Origin: Gordonia sp. PDNC005
GTDB lineage: Bacteria > Actinomycetota > Actinomycetes > Mycobacteriales > Mycobacteriaceae
Length of the DNA stretch: 64,000 nt
Direction of reading: 5' to 3'
NCBI RefSeq assembly: GCF_016919385.1
Contig: NZ_CP070351.1
Coordinates: 682,001-746,000 of the forward strand
Below the pieces are notes generated by a model. The model saw nothing but the letters and a program-made list of their open reading frames with translations. It searched no databases and was not told where the DNA came from. Within the stretch, counting starts at the first letter, position 1. Each line of letters opens with the position of its first letter. The translations under genes and the position numbers were made by a program. Positions 8,198 through 16,883 of this stretch are shown piece after piece.

Positions 8198-9355
8198 TTA
8201 CAGGCCCATGTTCTTGGCGATGATCGAGCGCATGACCTCGCTCGTGCCGCCGTAGATGCGGTTGACGCGGTTGTCCGCGTACAGGCGAGCGATCGGGTAC
8301 TCGTTCATGTAGCCGTAGCCGCCGTGCAGTTGGAGGCAGCGATCGATGATGTCGGCCGCGGCCTCGGTGCAGAACAGCTTGGCCGAAGCGGCGTCCGCTG
8401 CTGACAGCTCCTTGCGGTCGTACGCCTCCAGAGCGCGGTCGACGACAGCCTCCATCGCGTCGGCCTGCGCCTGGCATGCGGCGAGCTCGAACTTGGTGTT
8501 CTGGAATGCTGCGACCGGCTTGCCGAAGACGTTGCGCTCGAGCGTGTAGTCCTTCGCGAAGCGGATCGCCGCCACTGCCTGCGCGTACGCGCCGACGGCG
8601 ATCGACAGGCGCTCGCGGGGAAGATGCTGGCCCAGGTAGTAGAAGCCCTGGTTCTCCTCGCCGAGGAGGTCCTCGACCGGAACCAGCACGTCGGTGAACG
8701 ACAGCTCGGCGGTGTCCGAGGTGCGCAGGCCCAGCTTGTCGAGCTTGCGGCCGATCTCGAAGCCCTTGGTCTTGGTGTCGACCACGAGCAGCGTGATGCC
8801 GAAACGGCGGTCGGACTCGCTCGGAGCCGAGGTGCGGGCGCAGACGATCACGCGATCGGCGTTGACGCCGCCGGTGATGAAGGTCTTCGCGCCGTTCAGG
8901 ACGTAGTGGGTGCCGTCCTCGGTGAGCTTGGCAGTGGTGCGCATGCCCGCGAGGTCCGAACCGGTGCCCGGCTCGGTCATGGCGATGGCGAACATCGTCT
9001 CACCGGACGCCATACCGGGGAGCCAACGCTGCTTCTGCTCTTCGTTCGCGTGCTTGAGCAGGTAGGGGAGGCACAGCGGGATGTGCGCTGCGCTGCCGCC
9101 GAGGCTGACGCCGGCGCGCGCCATCTCCTCGGTGACGACGGCCTCGAACTTGTACGAGTCGATGCCTGCGCCGCCGTACTCCTCCGGGACCTCGATGCCG
9201 AAGAGGCCGAGCTCGCCCACCTTGAGGTAGAAGTCGCGCGGGACGATGCCGTTCTCGAGCCACTCGTCGTACACGGGCACGATCTGGGTCTCGATGAATG
9301 CGCGAACAGTCTCGCGGAACGCATCGTGGTCTTCGTTGTAGATCTCGCGGCGCAT
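8198..9355 (-). CDS. Acyl-CoA dehydrogenase (FadE type)
   Basis: 385 residues. I start at the ATG at 9353-9355 because AAGGAGG lies at proper distance before it; the ATG 15 nt upstream would swallow that site. The N-terminal helical domain, the middle beta domain with 'AMTEPGTGSDLAGMRTTA' (FAD binding) and the C-terminal helical domain with 'LHGGYGYMNEYPIAR' and 'YGGTSEVMRSIIAKNMGL' are all complete. The enzyme makes trans-2-enoyl-CoA from acyl-CoA with electron transfer to ETF; chain length cannot be assigned. It follows the TetR gene by 40 nt and is probably induced when that TetR leaves the palindrome at 10001-10022. Confidence 0.92.
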   Translation of the reverse strand: MRREIYNEDHDAFRETVRAFIETQIVPVYDEWLENGIVPRDFYLKVGELGLFGIEVPEEYGGAGIDSYKFEAVVTEEMARAGVSLGGSAAHIPLCLPYLLKHANEEQKQRWLPGMASGETMFAIAMTEPGTGSDLAGMRTTAKLTEDGTHYVLNGAKTFITGGVNADRVIVCARTSAPSESDRRFGITLLVVDTKTKGFEIGRKLDKLGLRTSDTAELSFTDVLVPVEDLLGEENQGFYYLGQHLPRERLSIAVGAYAQAVAAIRFAKDYTLERNVFGKPVAAFQNTKFELAACQAQADAMEAVVDRALEAYDRKELSAADAASAKLFCTEAAADIIDRCLQLHGGYGYMNEYPIARLYADNRVNRIYGGTSEVMRSIIAKNMGL

Positions 9356-9395
9356 CGCCGCCTCCTTCATTGTGTCGACTGGAACTGATGTCGGG

Positions 9396-9977
9396 TCAGG
9401 CTGCGCCCACCATGCGCAGGGAGAGGTCGGCGAAGTAGTCGCCGACCGCTTGCGGGCTCCAGGATCGACCGTCGCGGAACCACCGCGACACGTCGACGGC
9501 CAGGGAGGCGACCGCGGTGGTGGTCATGGGGATGTCGCCGATCGTGAACGCGCCCTCTGCGACTCCCGCGTCGAGGACCGCCGTGATCGCGACGTCGATT
9601 CCGACTCGCATCTCGACGATCTCGGTGAGATGGTCGGGTTCGAGGCGGGTGAACTCGTAGTTCACCACGCGTGAGCTCGCGTGATTCTGCGCGTGGTAGA
9701 CGATGAAGTCCCGGACCAGGGTCCGTAACCGCGTCGTCGCGTCGGCGTCGAGGGCGACCGCGGCCTGCACGATCTCAAGCAGCTCGCGGTGGCCTTTTCG
9801 GCTGATCTCGTAGAGCAGTTCCTCTTTCGACGAGTAGTGCACGTACACCGCCGCCGGGCTCATGCCCGCCGCCGCTGCGATGTGCCGGGTGCTCGTCCCG
9901 TGGAAACCATGATCGGCGAACGACGCCATCGCGCCGTCGAGGAGCCGCTGGCGCGTCAGCTCAGACTTGGATGACAT
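9396..9977 (-). CDS. TetR-family repressor of the acyl-CoA dehydrogenase operon
   Basis: 193 residues. The HTH covers about residues 24-50 ('TRHIAAAAGMSPAAVYVHYSS'). GGAGT upstream of the ATG supports the start. The C-terminal domain resembles FadR/KstR2-like TetR proteins that sense acyl-CoA, but the ligand is not provable here. It is first in the operon with the acyl-CoA dehydrogenase, and a 22-nt perfect palindrome 24 nt upstream is the probable autoregulatory operator. Confidence 0.87.
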   Translation of the reverse strand: MSSKSELTRQRLLDGAMASFADHGFHGTSTRHIAAAAGMSPAAVYVHYSSKEELLYEISRKGHRELLEIVQAAVALDADATTRLRTLVRDFIVYHAQNHASSRVVNYEFTRLEPDHLTEIVEMRVGIDVAITAVLDAGVAEGAFTIGDIPMTTTAVASLAVDVSRWFRDGRSWSPQAVGDYFADLSLRMVGAA

Positions 9978-10000
9978 CGCGACTCCTTTCTGGCACTCTA

Positions 10001-10022
10001 GAAATAAGCGATCGCTTATTTC
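10001..10022. promoter_or_regulatory. 22-nt perfect palindrome, TetR operator
   Basis: GAAATAAGCGA is followed directly by its reverse complement, giving a perfect 22-nt palindrome 24 nt before the TetR start codon. The AGCGATCGCT centre in an AT-rich shell is a common TetR operator form. It likely controls the TetR-FadE operon. Confidence 0.75.
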
Positions 10023-10093
10023 GCGTTAGATGATACCTCAGACGCAATCGAAGGCACGATCGCGGACATCTCGACGGCGGGGTGCCCGTCTTG

Positions 10094-10903
10094 TCAAGAC
10101 GCGATGAGCGGCCTGAGATGGTCGCCGCGTCGGATGATCTCCATGAGGAGCGGTCCGATGTCGTCCCACTGGTACACGACCTGCTGGTAGGTGAGCCGGA
10201 TCGGTCGATACCCGAGCGTCCACGCGGTGAGGTCGCGTAGACGGTCCTTCTCGAACTGTGACGGATCGACGTGGTACTCGGCTCCGTCGACCTCGATGAT
10301 CATGGACCGCCCGACCACCAGGTCGACGCGCCCGACTCCCGGAATCTGGACCTGCGGTCGGATCCTACGGTTGGGGGCACGTAGACGCAGTCGGACCATC
10401 GTCTCGGTGCCGGACTCTGCGCGGCCGTCGACGGCCGCCAGAGCGCGATGAACCGATCGAGGGGCACTGCCGAACTCCGCCTCCAATTCGGACGGAGCCA
10501 TCAGTCGTCGGTTGAGGACGGAATCGCAGATGACGATGAAATCCTCCGACGGCAAGCAGTGAGCTGCGTGTCTGAGCGCTGTGGGGAGGTCATCGACGGC
10601 GTCGTCGGCGGGCGGTTGGCCGCCATGCTGCCTGCACCACGTTGGATGCATACGTGCTCGGCCGATGCCTCGGACGTGGAACTTCGTCGTCGGAGGCGTC
10701 CAAACTCCGTGTAGGCGTAGCGCCGACGAGCAGGTGAGGACTCCACCGGCCTGCACCGCGCGAACGGCGTCGGGGTGTGCGGTGGGCGTCGCTAGCCAGC
10801 CGTGCCTGATCTGCGTTAATGAACCGTCGGCGATCGCGCGGTCCACGGCTGCGCGCGGCATCCGGTCGAGCAGCTTCCCCCGCCTGAACACCCCCAAGTC
10901 CAC
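10094..10903 (-). CDS. AbiEi-like/DUF559 (Vsr-fold) protein
   Basis: 269 residues, GTG start (another GTG 9 nt downstream is possible). The N-terminal half looks like the winged-helix AbiEi-type domain ('RAIADGSLTQIRHGWLATP'). The C-terminal part has the DUF559/very-short-patch-repair nuclease signature: 'ESGTETMVRLRLR', then 'IPGVGRVDLVVGRSMIIEVDGAEYH', where Asp (VDLV) and Glu (IEVDG) would be the metal ligands. Such orphan genes are abundant in Gordonia and Mycobacterium; there is no toxin partner here, so a working type IV toxin-antitoxin system is not supported. A second, diverged member is at 61345-62250. Confidence 0.68.
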   Translation of the reverse strand: MDLGVFRRGKLLDRMPRAAVDRAIADGSLTQIRHGWLATPTAHPDAVRAVQAGGVLTCSSALRLHGVWTPPTTKFHVRGIGRARMHPTWCRQHGGQPPADDAVDDLPTALRHAAHCLPSEDFIVICDSVLNRRLMAPSELEAEFGSAPRSVHRALAAVDGRAESGTETMVRLRLRAPNRRIRPQVQIPGVGRVDLVVGRSMIIEVDGAEYHVDPSQFEKDRLRDLTAWTLGYRPIRLTYQQVVYQWDDIGPLLMEIIRRGDHLRPLIAS

Positions 10904-11010
10904 GGGTACAGCCTGCCTCAGGGCTAAGTCATTCGGGAGGTTTCGTAAAAATAGGCTGTATGAGGCTCATTGCCGGATATAGGGAGCAACGTGCCGTATA
11001 GGGGCGGATT

Positions 11011-11616
11011 CTACGAAGCAGCCTTAGCGGCGGCGATGAACGCGCGGACCTTGGTGTGGTCTTTGACGCCGGGCGAGGCCTCGACGCCGCTGGAGGTGTC
11101 GACTCCCCACGGGTGGGACTGGTTGATTGCCGCGGCGACGTTGTCGGGGGTCAGCCCGCCTGCGAGCAGCCATGACCCTGAGACGCCGCGGTCGGTGAGG
11201 ACGGTCAGGTCCCAGGTCTCGCCCGAGCCCGGCTTCGGGGCGTCCAGCAGCAGTGCGGCCTCGCCGTAGGCCCCGACCTCTAGTGGAGGATCGTCGGCGA
11301 GCGACGTCGCACGCCAGAGGTGGGGAAAGATCGCGGCGGCGGCGTCGAAGTCGGCCCGCGTGTAGGCACCGTGCAGCTGTAGAACCGTGAATCCGAGGTC
11401 GGACGCTACGCGGGCGGCGTCCGTGGCGGGCATGTCGTTGACGACGAGGACTGTATCCAGCAGACTGCCCGCTCGATCGATGATCGAGCGGGCAGTCTCG
11501 GTGTCCACGGCACGTGAACTCGTCCGATTCATCACCACCCCGACGGCGTCGGCGCCGGCTTCGACGGCGACGTCGACGGTGTCGGGATCGGTGAGTCCGC
11601 AGACCTTCACGTACAT
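11011..11616 (-). CDS. trpF: Phosphoribosylanthranilate isomerase (TrpF family)
   Basis: 201 residues, the usual length. The (beta/alpha)8 signatures are in order: 'VKVCGLTDPD' at residues 3-12 with the catalytic Cys, 'LQLHGA' in the middle, 'GSGETWDLTVL' for strand 6, 'LLAGGLTPDNV', and 'GVDTSSGVEASPGVKD' as phosphate-binding loop. The catalytic Asp would be the one in 'LLLDAPKPGSG'. It converts phosphoribosylanthranilate to CdRP in tryptophan synthesis. Most Actinobacteria lack TrpF and use bifunctional PriA (HisA), so a stand-alone copy away from other trp genes is unusual. It begins 18 nt after the PTS gene and is probably co-transcribed. A role on a related substrate cannot be ruled out. 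Confidence 0.82.
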   Translation of the reverse strand: MYVKVCGLTDPDTVDVAVEAGADAVGVVMNRTSSRAVDTETARSIIDRAGSLLDTVLVVNDMPATDAARVASDLGFTVLQLHGAYTRADFDAAAAIFPHLWRATSLADDPPLEVGAYGEAALLLDAPKPGSGETWDLTVLTDRGVSGSWLLAGGLTPDNVAAAINQSHPWGVDTSSGVEASPGVKDHTKVRAFIAAAKAAS

Positions 11617-11634
11617 GGGGTCAACGGTAGCGAA

Positions 11635-13665
11635 TCAAAGCAGTTCGACAACCGCCGACTTGTCGTTCATCACCACGACGGGCGTCACCGTCGGATAGCC
11701 GGCGGCTTCGATCTTCGCGAGGTCGACGTTGAGCAGTGCCTGCCCTTCGGTGACGGTGTCGCCCGCCTTCACCAGTGGTTCGAAGCCGTCGCCCTTCATC
11801 TTCACGGTGTCCAGGCCGACGTGGATGAGGACCTCGGTGCCGTCGGTCAGCTTGAGTCCGATGGCGTGTCCGGTCGGGAACACCGTGACAACCGTCGCGT
11901 CGGCGGGGGCGGTGACCTCTCCCGAGGTCGGGACGATCGCGGCTCCCGGGCCCATCATGCCTGATGAGAACGTCTTGTCGGGTACCTCCGACAGGGCGAT
12001 CGCGTACCCCTGCAGGGGACGCTTGAGGGCCACGGTCGCGGTCTTCTCGAGAGTGGCGACCGGGCTGGAGTCGACCGTCGCGTCCGGAACGGCGTCCGGG
12101 ACGTCAGCGGCGTCGGGCGCGTCGATCTGCCCGGCCATGATCTTCTCCATCGCGTCCTTCACGAACTGGACGTTGAGGCCGTAGATCACCTGAACGGAAT
12201 TGCCGCCCGGCTTGATGGTTCCCGCTGCGCCTGCGCGCTTGAGCGCCGGTTCGTCGATGACCGAGGTGTCGGCGATCTCCATGCGGAGGCGGGTCGCGCA
12301 GTTGTCGAGCTCGGTGATATTGGCCTTGCCGCCGAGCGCGTCGATGAACTTGGCTGCAGTGCCGACGAATCCCGCCGACGAGTCGCCGTCCTCGTCGCCC
12401 ATCTCGTCGTCGTCTTCACGACCGGGAGTCTTGAGCTGGAACTTGAGGATCACCCAGCGGAACACGAAGAAGTAGATCAGGAACCAGATCGGGCCCATGA
12501 TCAGGATGATCCACGGATTCTCGGCCATGGGGTTGGTCCAGTTGAGCACGAGGTCGACGAAGCCGCCCGAGAAGCCGAAGCCCATGCGGACCGGCAACAG
12601 CTGGCTGATCGCCATCGAGATGCCCATGAACACGGCGTGGATCAGGAACAGGAACGGCGCGAGGAACATGAATGCGAACTCGAGCGGTTCGGTCACACCG
12701 ACGAAGAACGACGCCACCGCACCCGACAGCAGGATGCCGTAGGCGATCTTCTTGCGCTTGGTCTTCGCCGTCACGTACATCGCGAGAGCCGCGCCGGGCA
12801 GACCGAACATCATGATCGGGAAGAAGCCGGTCATGTACTGGCCGGTGACGCCGAAGACGCCGTCGCCCTTGTCGCCCGCCGCGAAGTTCGACAGGTCGTT
12901 GATGCCCGCGACGTCGAACCAGAACACCGAGTTCAGAGCGTGGTGCAGGCCGAACGGGATGAGCAGTCGGTTGAAGAATCCGTAGATGCCGGAGCCGAAC
13001 GCGCCGAGTCCGACGATCCATTCGCCGAAGTTGACCAGGCCTGTGTACACGAACGGCCAGACGAACAGCAGGATCAGTCCGACGATCAGGGAGACGCCCG
13101 CGGTGACGATCGCGACCGAGCGGCGGCCCGAGAAGAACGACAGTGCGTCGGGGAGCTTGGTGTCTTTGAAGCGGTTGTAGCAGAGCGCGCCGATCACACC
13201 GCAGAGGATGCCGATGAAGGCGTTCTGGAACGAGCCGGGAGCGAACGCCGCGTTGACGTCGGGGGACTGCAAGACGAGCTTGCCGCCGACCTCGGCCACC
13301 TGCTGGCCCGCGCCGAGTTTCGAATCGGGGTTGAGTTCGGAGTCCGCGAACCCCGAGTTCAACAGGGTCATCACCGAGGTGGGCGCGAGCAGGCTGGTGA
13401 TGATCAGCCAGGACACCAGGCCCGCGAGGGCCGACGTGCCGTCGGACTTCTTCGCCATGCCGATGGATACACCGACGGCGAACAGAATCGGCATGTTGGC
13501 GATGATCGCCAACCCCGCCGTCTGCAGGAACGACGTGACGACATTCGCCTGACCGTCGTTCGCGCCGATTATCCAGTTGGATATACCGACAAGTATCGCG
13601 GCAACCGGCAGTACTGCAACTGGCAGCATGATCGATTTGCCGAGGTTCTGAAGGAATTTCATCAT
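11635..13665 (-). CDS. nagE: PTS N-acetylglucosamine-type EIICBA permease
   Basis: 676 residues in the order EIIC-EIIB-EIIA. EIIC (about 1-400) starts 'MMKFLQNLGKSIMLPVAVLPVAAIL' and contains 'FFSGRRSVAI', 'NRLLIPFGLHHALNSVFWFDVAGIN' and 'VTEPLEFAFMF', closely following NagE rather than PtsG. EIIB follows an acidic linker and has its phosphorylatable Cys in 'ELDNCATRLRME' (about residue 462). EIIA (about 540-676) has 'GHAIGLKLTDGTEVLIHVGLDTV', with the phospho-accepting His in LIHVG. It imports and phosphorylates a sugar at the membrane, most likely GlcNAc, possibly glucose. The start has only a weak ribosome site (GAGGAAC); MM or the second Met are both possible. General PTS proteins are not in the window. 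Confidence 0.88.
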   Translation of the reverse strand: MMKFLQNLGKSIMLPVAVLPVAAILVGISNWIIGANDGQANVVTSFLQTAGLAIIANMPILFAVGVSIGMAKKSDGTSALAGLVSWLIITSLLAPTSVMTLLNSGFADSELNPDSKLGAGQQVAEVGGKLVLQSPDVNAAFAPGSFQNAFIGILCGVIGALCYNRFKDTKLPDALSFFSGRRSVAIVTAGVSLIVGLILLFVWPFVYTGLVNFGEWIVGLGAFGSGIYGFFNRLLIPFGLHHALNSVFWFDVAGINDLSNFAAGDKGDGVFGVTGQYMTGFFPIMMFGLPGAALAMYVTAKTKRKKIAYGILLSGAVASFFVGVTEPLEFAFMFLAPFLFLIHAVFMGISMAISQLLPVRMGFGFSGGFVDLVLNWTNPMAENPWIILIMGPIWFLIYFFVFRWVILKFQLKTPGREDDDEMGDEDGDSSAGFVGTAAKFIDALGGKANITELDNCATRLRMEIADTSVIDEPALKRAGAAGTIKPGGNSVQVIYGLNVQFVKDAMEKIMAGQIDAPDAADVPDAVPDATVDSSPVATLEKTATVALKRPLQGYAIALSEVPDKTFSSGMMGPGAAIVPTSGEVTAPADATVVTVFPTGHAIGLKLTDGTEVLIHVGLDTVKMKGDGFEPLVKAGDTVTEGQALLNVDLAKIEAAGYPTVTPVVVMNDKSAVVELL

Positions 13666-13788
13666 GCGGATCTCGCCCGTTCCTCACCTGTGACGTGGTG
13701 AACACTTGGTGTGTGTCCGGCTAGACAATACAGCGGGTAGGGCGTTCGACACCGGTGTTCTGTGGGGAGCGTCCGGTCGGCTGATATG

Positions 13789-13807
13789 TTAGGGCAGGCT
13801 ACCCAAG
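13789..13807. promoter_or_regulatory. IdeR/DtxR iron box before the siderophore-uptake operon
   Basis: TTAGGGCAGGCTACCCAAG matches the 19-bp consensus TTAGGTTAGGCTAACCTAA at 14 positions, including TTAGG and AGGCTA. It ends 39 nt before the start of the substrate-binding lipoprotein gene, where a repressor would block transcription when iron is sufficient. Confidence 0.75.
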
Positions 13808-13846
13808 ATAAGATGTGGCTCTCCCTCTGTGAAAGGCCCCCGAATC

Positions 13847-14851
13847 ATGCGCAAGACCAGACTTCTCGCGTTGCTGACCGCAACTGCGCTCGCGGCGACA
13901 GTCACTGCCTGTTCCTCGTCGGACGACGGAACCGCCGGACCCTCCGGTGAAGGCTTCCCGATCACCGTCACCCACGCGCTCGGTTCGACGACGGTGGAGT
14001 CGGCCGATCGCATCGCGACCGTCGGCTGGTCGAACCAAGAGGTTCCCCTTGCGCTCGGCGTCGTGCCCGTCGGCATGGCCAAGGCCACGTGGGGCGACGA
14101 CAACAACAACGGTGTTCTGCCGTGGGTCGAGGACAAGCTCAAAGAGCTCGGCGCCGAGACTCCGGCGATGTACGACGAGACCGATGGCCCCGACTACGAA
14201 GCCGTCGCGGCGACCGAGCCGGACGTGATCCTGGCGGCCTACTCGGGAATCACCAAGGACCAGTACGACAAGCTGAGCAAGATCGCACCCGTTGTCGCCT
14301 ACCCGAAGATCCCGTGGGGCACCACGTGGGAGGAGACGATCGCCCTCAACTCGAAGGCGATGGGCCGTGAAGACGACGGAAAGAAGCTGATCGCCGACCT
14401 CACCGGTCAGGTGAATGCCGCCGTCGCCGCGCATCCGGCTCTGAAGACCACGAAGACGATGTTCGCGTACCTCGATCCGACCGATCTGAGCAAAATCGGG
14501 TATTACACGCTGAACGATCCGCGCGCTGAGTTCCTGAAGACCGCGGGACTGCCGGTCCCGACTGCGGTCGAGACGTCGTCGTCCACCACCAAGGAGTTCT
14601 ACGTCGATGTCAGTGCCGAGCAGGCTGACCAGTTCAACGACGTCGGGTTGATCATCACCTACGGAGACGGCAGCACTCTCGCTCGTCTGCAGGCCGACCC
14701 GCTGCTCGGCAAGATCCCCGCGATCAAGGCCGGTCACGTCGCGATCCTGAAGGACTCCACTCCGCTCGCCGCGGCGTCGAACCCGTCGCCGCTGTCGATT
14801 CCGTGGGGCGCCGCGCAGTACTTCGATCTGATGGCGGCGTCACTCAAGTGA
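13847..14851 (+). CDS. Ferric-siderophore ABC transporter, substrate-binding lipoprotein
   Basis: 334 residues. I start at ATG 13847 (GAAAGG upstream); a GTG 18 nt earlier would overlap that site. The signal peptide ends in a lipobox (VTAC) with Cys22, so the protein is lipid-anchored. The Fep/FatB-like fold is visible: 'RIATVGWSNQEVPLALGVVPVGMAKATWG', then 'YEAVAATEPDVILAAYSGI', the central helix, and the C-terminal 'AASNPSPLSIPWG'. It captures ferric siderophore outside the membrane and hands it to the two permeases that follow. First gene of a tightly coupled operon. Confidence 0.9.
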   Translation: MRKTRLLALLTATALAATVTACSSSDDGTAGPSGEGFPITVTHALGSTTVESADRIATVGWSNQEVPLALGVVPVGMAKATWGDDNNNGVLPWVEDKLKELGAETPAMYDETDGPDYEAVAATEPDVILAAYSGITKDQYDKLSKIAPVVAYPKIPWGTTWEETIALNSKAMGREDDGKKLIADLTGQVNAAVAAHPALKTTKTMFAYLDPTDLSKIGYYTLNDPRAEFLKTAGLPVPTAVETSSSTTKEFYVDVSAEQADQFNDVGLIITYGDGSTLARLQADPLLGKIPAIKAGHVAILKDSTPLAAASNPSPLSIPWGAAQYFDLMAASLK

Positions 14852-15852
14852 CACGCACCCGGGTGACCGGGCGGATCGTGTGCTTGATCGTTGCGCTCGC
14901 CGTCCTGGCGGTGCTGTTCTGCGTGTCGATCGCGTTCGGCAATCGCGAGGTGTCGTTCGATGAGATCGGCAACGCGCTCTTCGGGTCCGCGGACACGTTC
15001 GGAGAGGCGGCGATCGTCAAACGAGTTCCGCGCACGGTGCTGGCGATCCTGGTGGGTATGGCACTCGCGCTGTCCGGCGCCGGCATGCAGGCGGTGACTC
15101 GGAATCCGGTCGCCGACCCCGCGATCCTCGGGATATCGGGCGGTGCATCACTCGCCGTGGTGATCGGGTTGGTCTTCTTCGGGATCACCGATCCGTTCTC
15201 CTTCATTGGAGCTGCGATCATCGGTGCGGCGTTGACCGCCGTGTTCGTGTACGCGATCGGCTCGATGGGCCGCGGCGGAGCCACCCCGCTCAAGCTGGCG
15301 CTCTCGGGTGCGGCCACCGCCGCTGCCGTGACCTGCCTGATCAGTGCCGTCCTGCTTCCTCGCGTCGACGTCATGTCGAAGTTCCAGCGGTGGCAGGTCG
15401 GTGGAGTCGGCGGCGCCGACTGGGAGCGGATCGGGGCTCTGGCCCCGGTCCTGGGGATCGGCGTGCTCATCACGTTCGCGTGTGCGCGAGGCATGAACTC
15501 GCTCGCGCTCGGCGACGATGTGGCGACCGGGCTCGGCGAGAACGTAGCTCGTACCCGACTGCTCACGGGCATCGCCGCAGTGGTCCTGGCGGGCGCGGCG
15601 ACCGCGATCGCCGGACCGATCGGTTTCGTGGGGCTTCTCGTTCCGCACGCGTGCCGCGCGATCATCGGTACCGATCATCGCTGGCTGCTGCCGTTCACCG
15701 CGCTCGTCGGCGCGTCGCTTCTCATGTTGTCCGATGTGGTGGGGCGAGTGATCGCGCGGCCGGAAGAAGTCGACGTAGGCGTCGTCACAGCGATCATCGG
15801 CGCCCCGTTCTTCATTTGGATCGTCCGTCGGCAGAAGGTGCGTGAGCTATGA
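14848..15852 (+). CDS. FecCD-family permease subunit 1 (ferric-siderophore)
   Basis: 334 residues from GTG 14848, which overlaps the preceding stop as GTGA. About nine to ten transmembrane helices. FecCD hallmarks include 'VPRTVLAILVGMALALSGAGMQAVTRNPVADPAILGISGGASLAVV', 'RGMNSLALGDDVATGLGENVARTRLL' (the coupling helix that contacts the ATPase) and 'GPIGFVGLLVPHACRAIIGTDHRWLLP'. Forms the membrane channel as a heterodimer with the next product. Confidence 0.92.
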   Translation: MTRTRVTGRIVCLIVALAVLAVLFCVSIAFGNREVSFDEIGNALFGSADTFGEAAIVKRVPRTVLAILVGMALALSGAGMQAVTRNPVADPAILGISGGASLAVVIGLVFFGITDPFSFIGAAIIGAALTAVFVYAIGSMGRGGATPLKLALSGAATAAAVTCLISAVLLPRVDVMSKFQRWQVGGVGGADWERIGALAPVLGIGVLITFACARGMNSLALGDDVATGLGENVARTRLLTGIAAVVLAGAATAIAGPIGFVGLLVPHACRAIIGTDHRWLLPFTALVGASLLMLSDVVGRVIARPEEVDVGVVTAIIGAPFFIWIVRRQKVREL

Positions 15853-16883
15853 CGACGACGACCCAGTCAGTGCTCGCCGGCCGCAGGTCTCGCAGTCGCC
15901 GCCGGATCACGATTCTCACGGTCCTCGCAGCACTGTGTGTGGTCCTCTTCTTCGTGTCGCTCATGGTGGGCCTGAAGTTCTACCCGCTGGACACGGTGAT
16001 CCGCGTGACGTTCGGGGAGCAAGTACGCGGCGCGACGTTCACCGTCGGCGAGCTCAGGCTCCCGCGGGTGTGCCTCGCTGCGTTGTCTGGTTTCGCATTC
16101 GGTTTCGCCGGTGTGACGTTCCAGACGCTGCTTCGCAATCCGCTCGCCTCTCCGGACATCATCGGCATCTCCTGGGGCGCGTCTGCGGCGGCTGTCGTCG
16201 GCATCGTCGTCTTCGGCCTCACCGGCACCTCGGTGTCGGTGGTCGCTCTCGTCGGAGCGGTCGCGGCCGCAGCGGCGGTCTACGGTCTGTCGATGAACGG
16301 CGGTTTCGCTGCCACCCGCCTCATCCTGATCGGCATCGGCCTCGCCTCGATGCTCACCAGCATCGTGTCGTACACCCTGGCTCGCGCGTCCGAGTGGGAC
16401 ATCGCGGTGGCACTGCGCTGGTTGACCGGCAGTCTCGGTGAACCGTCGTGGGATCGTGTCATTCCGCTCGCCGTGATCGTCGCCGTCGTCGCACCGTTGA
16501 TGCTCTACCGCTCGCGGGACATGAACTCCCTCGCGCTCGGTGACGACACCTCTGCAGGTCTCGGCGTCCACGTCGAACGCACCCGACTCCTGTACATCCT
16601 CGGCGCGGTGATCCTGCTCGCGTTCGCGACGGCCGGAGCCGGGCCGATCTCGTTCGTCGCATTCATGTCGGGACCGATCGCCGCACGACTGATGACTCGC
16701 GCCGGCGGGTCGATGCTTGTCCCGTCCGGGCTCGTCGGCGCGATCCTGGTGATGTCCGCCGACCTCATCGGCCAGTTTGCGCTCCCGCACCGCTACCCGG
16801 TCGGCGTCGTGACAGGTGTGCTCGGCGCCCCGTTCCTGATCTACCTGCTCATTCGTGTCAACCGGTCGGGAGGAACTCTGTGA
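15849..16883 (+). CDS. FecCD-family permease subunit 2 (ferric-siderophore)
   Basis: 344 residues, ATG overlapping the previous stop (ATGA). An Arg-rich start is followed by about ten helices with the same landmarks: 'LRLPRVCLAALSGFAFGFAGVTFQTLLRNPLASPDIIGISWGAS', 'RDMNSLALGDDTSAGLGVHVERTRLL' and 'GPISFVAFMSGPIAARLMT'. Second half of the transmembrane channel. Confidence 0.92.
   Translation: MTTTTQSVLAGRRSRSRRRITILTVLAALCVVLFFVSLMVGLKFYPLDTVIRVTFGEQVRGATFTVGELRLPRVCLAALSGFAFGFAGVTFQTLLRNPLASPDIIGISWGASAAAVVGIVVFGLTGTSVSVVALVGAVAAAAAVYGLSMNGGFAATRLILIGIGLASMLTSIVSYTLARASEWDIAVALRWLTGSLGEPSWDRVIPLAVIVAVVAPLMLYRSRDMNSLALGDDTSAGLGVHVERTRLLYILGAVILLAFATAGAGPISFVAFMSGPIAARLMTRAGGSMLVPSGLVGAILVMSADLIGQFALPHRYPVGVVTGVLGAPFLIYLLIRVNRSGGTL

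Noticed and set aside
10094..10903. A type IV toxin-antitoxin system
   Set aside because: There is AbiEi-like sequence but no AbiEii nucleotidyltransferase partner next to it; the same holds for 61345-62250.
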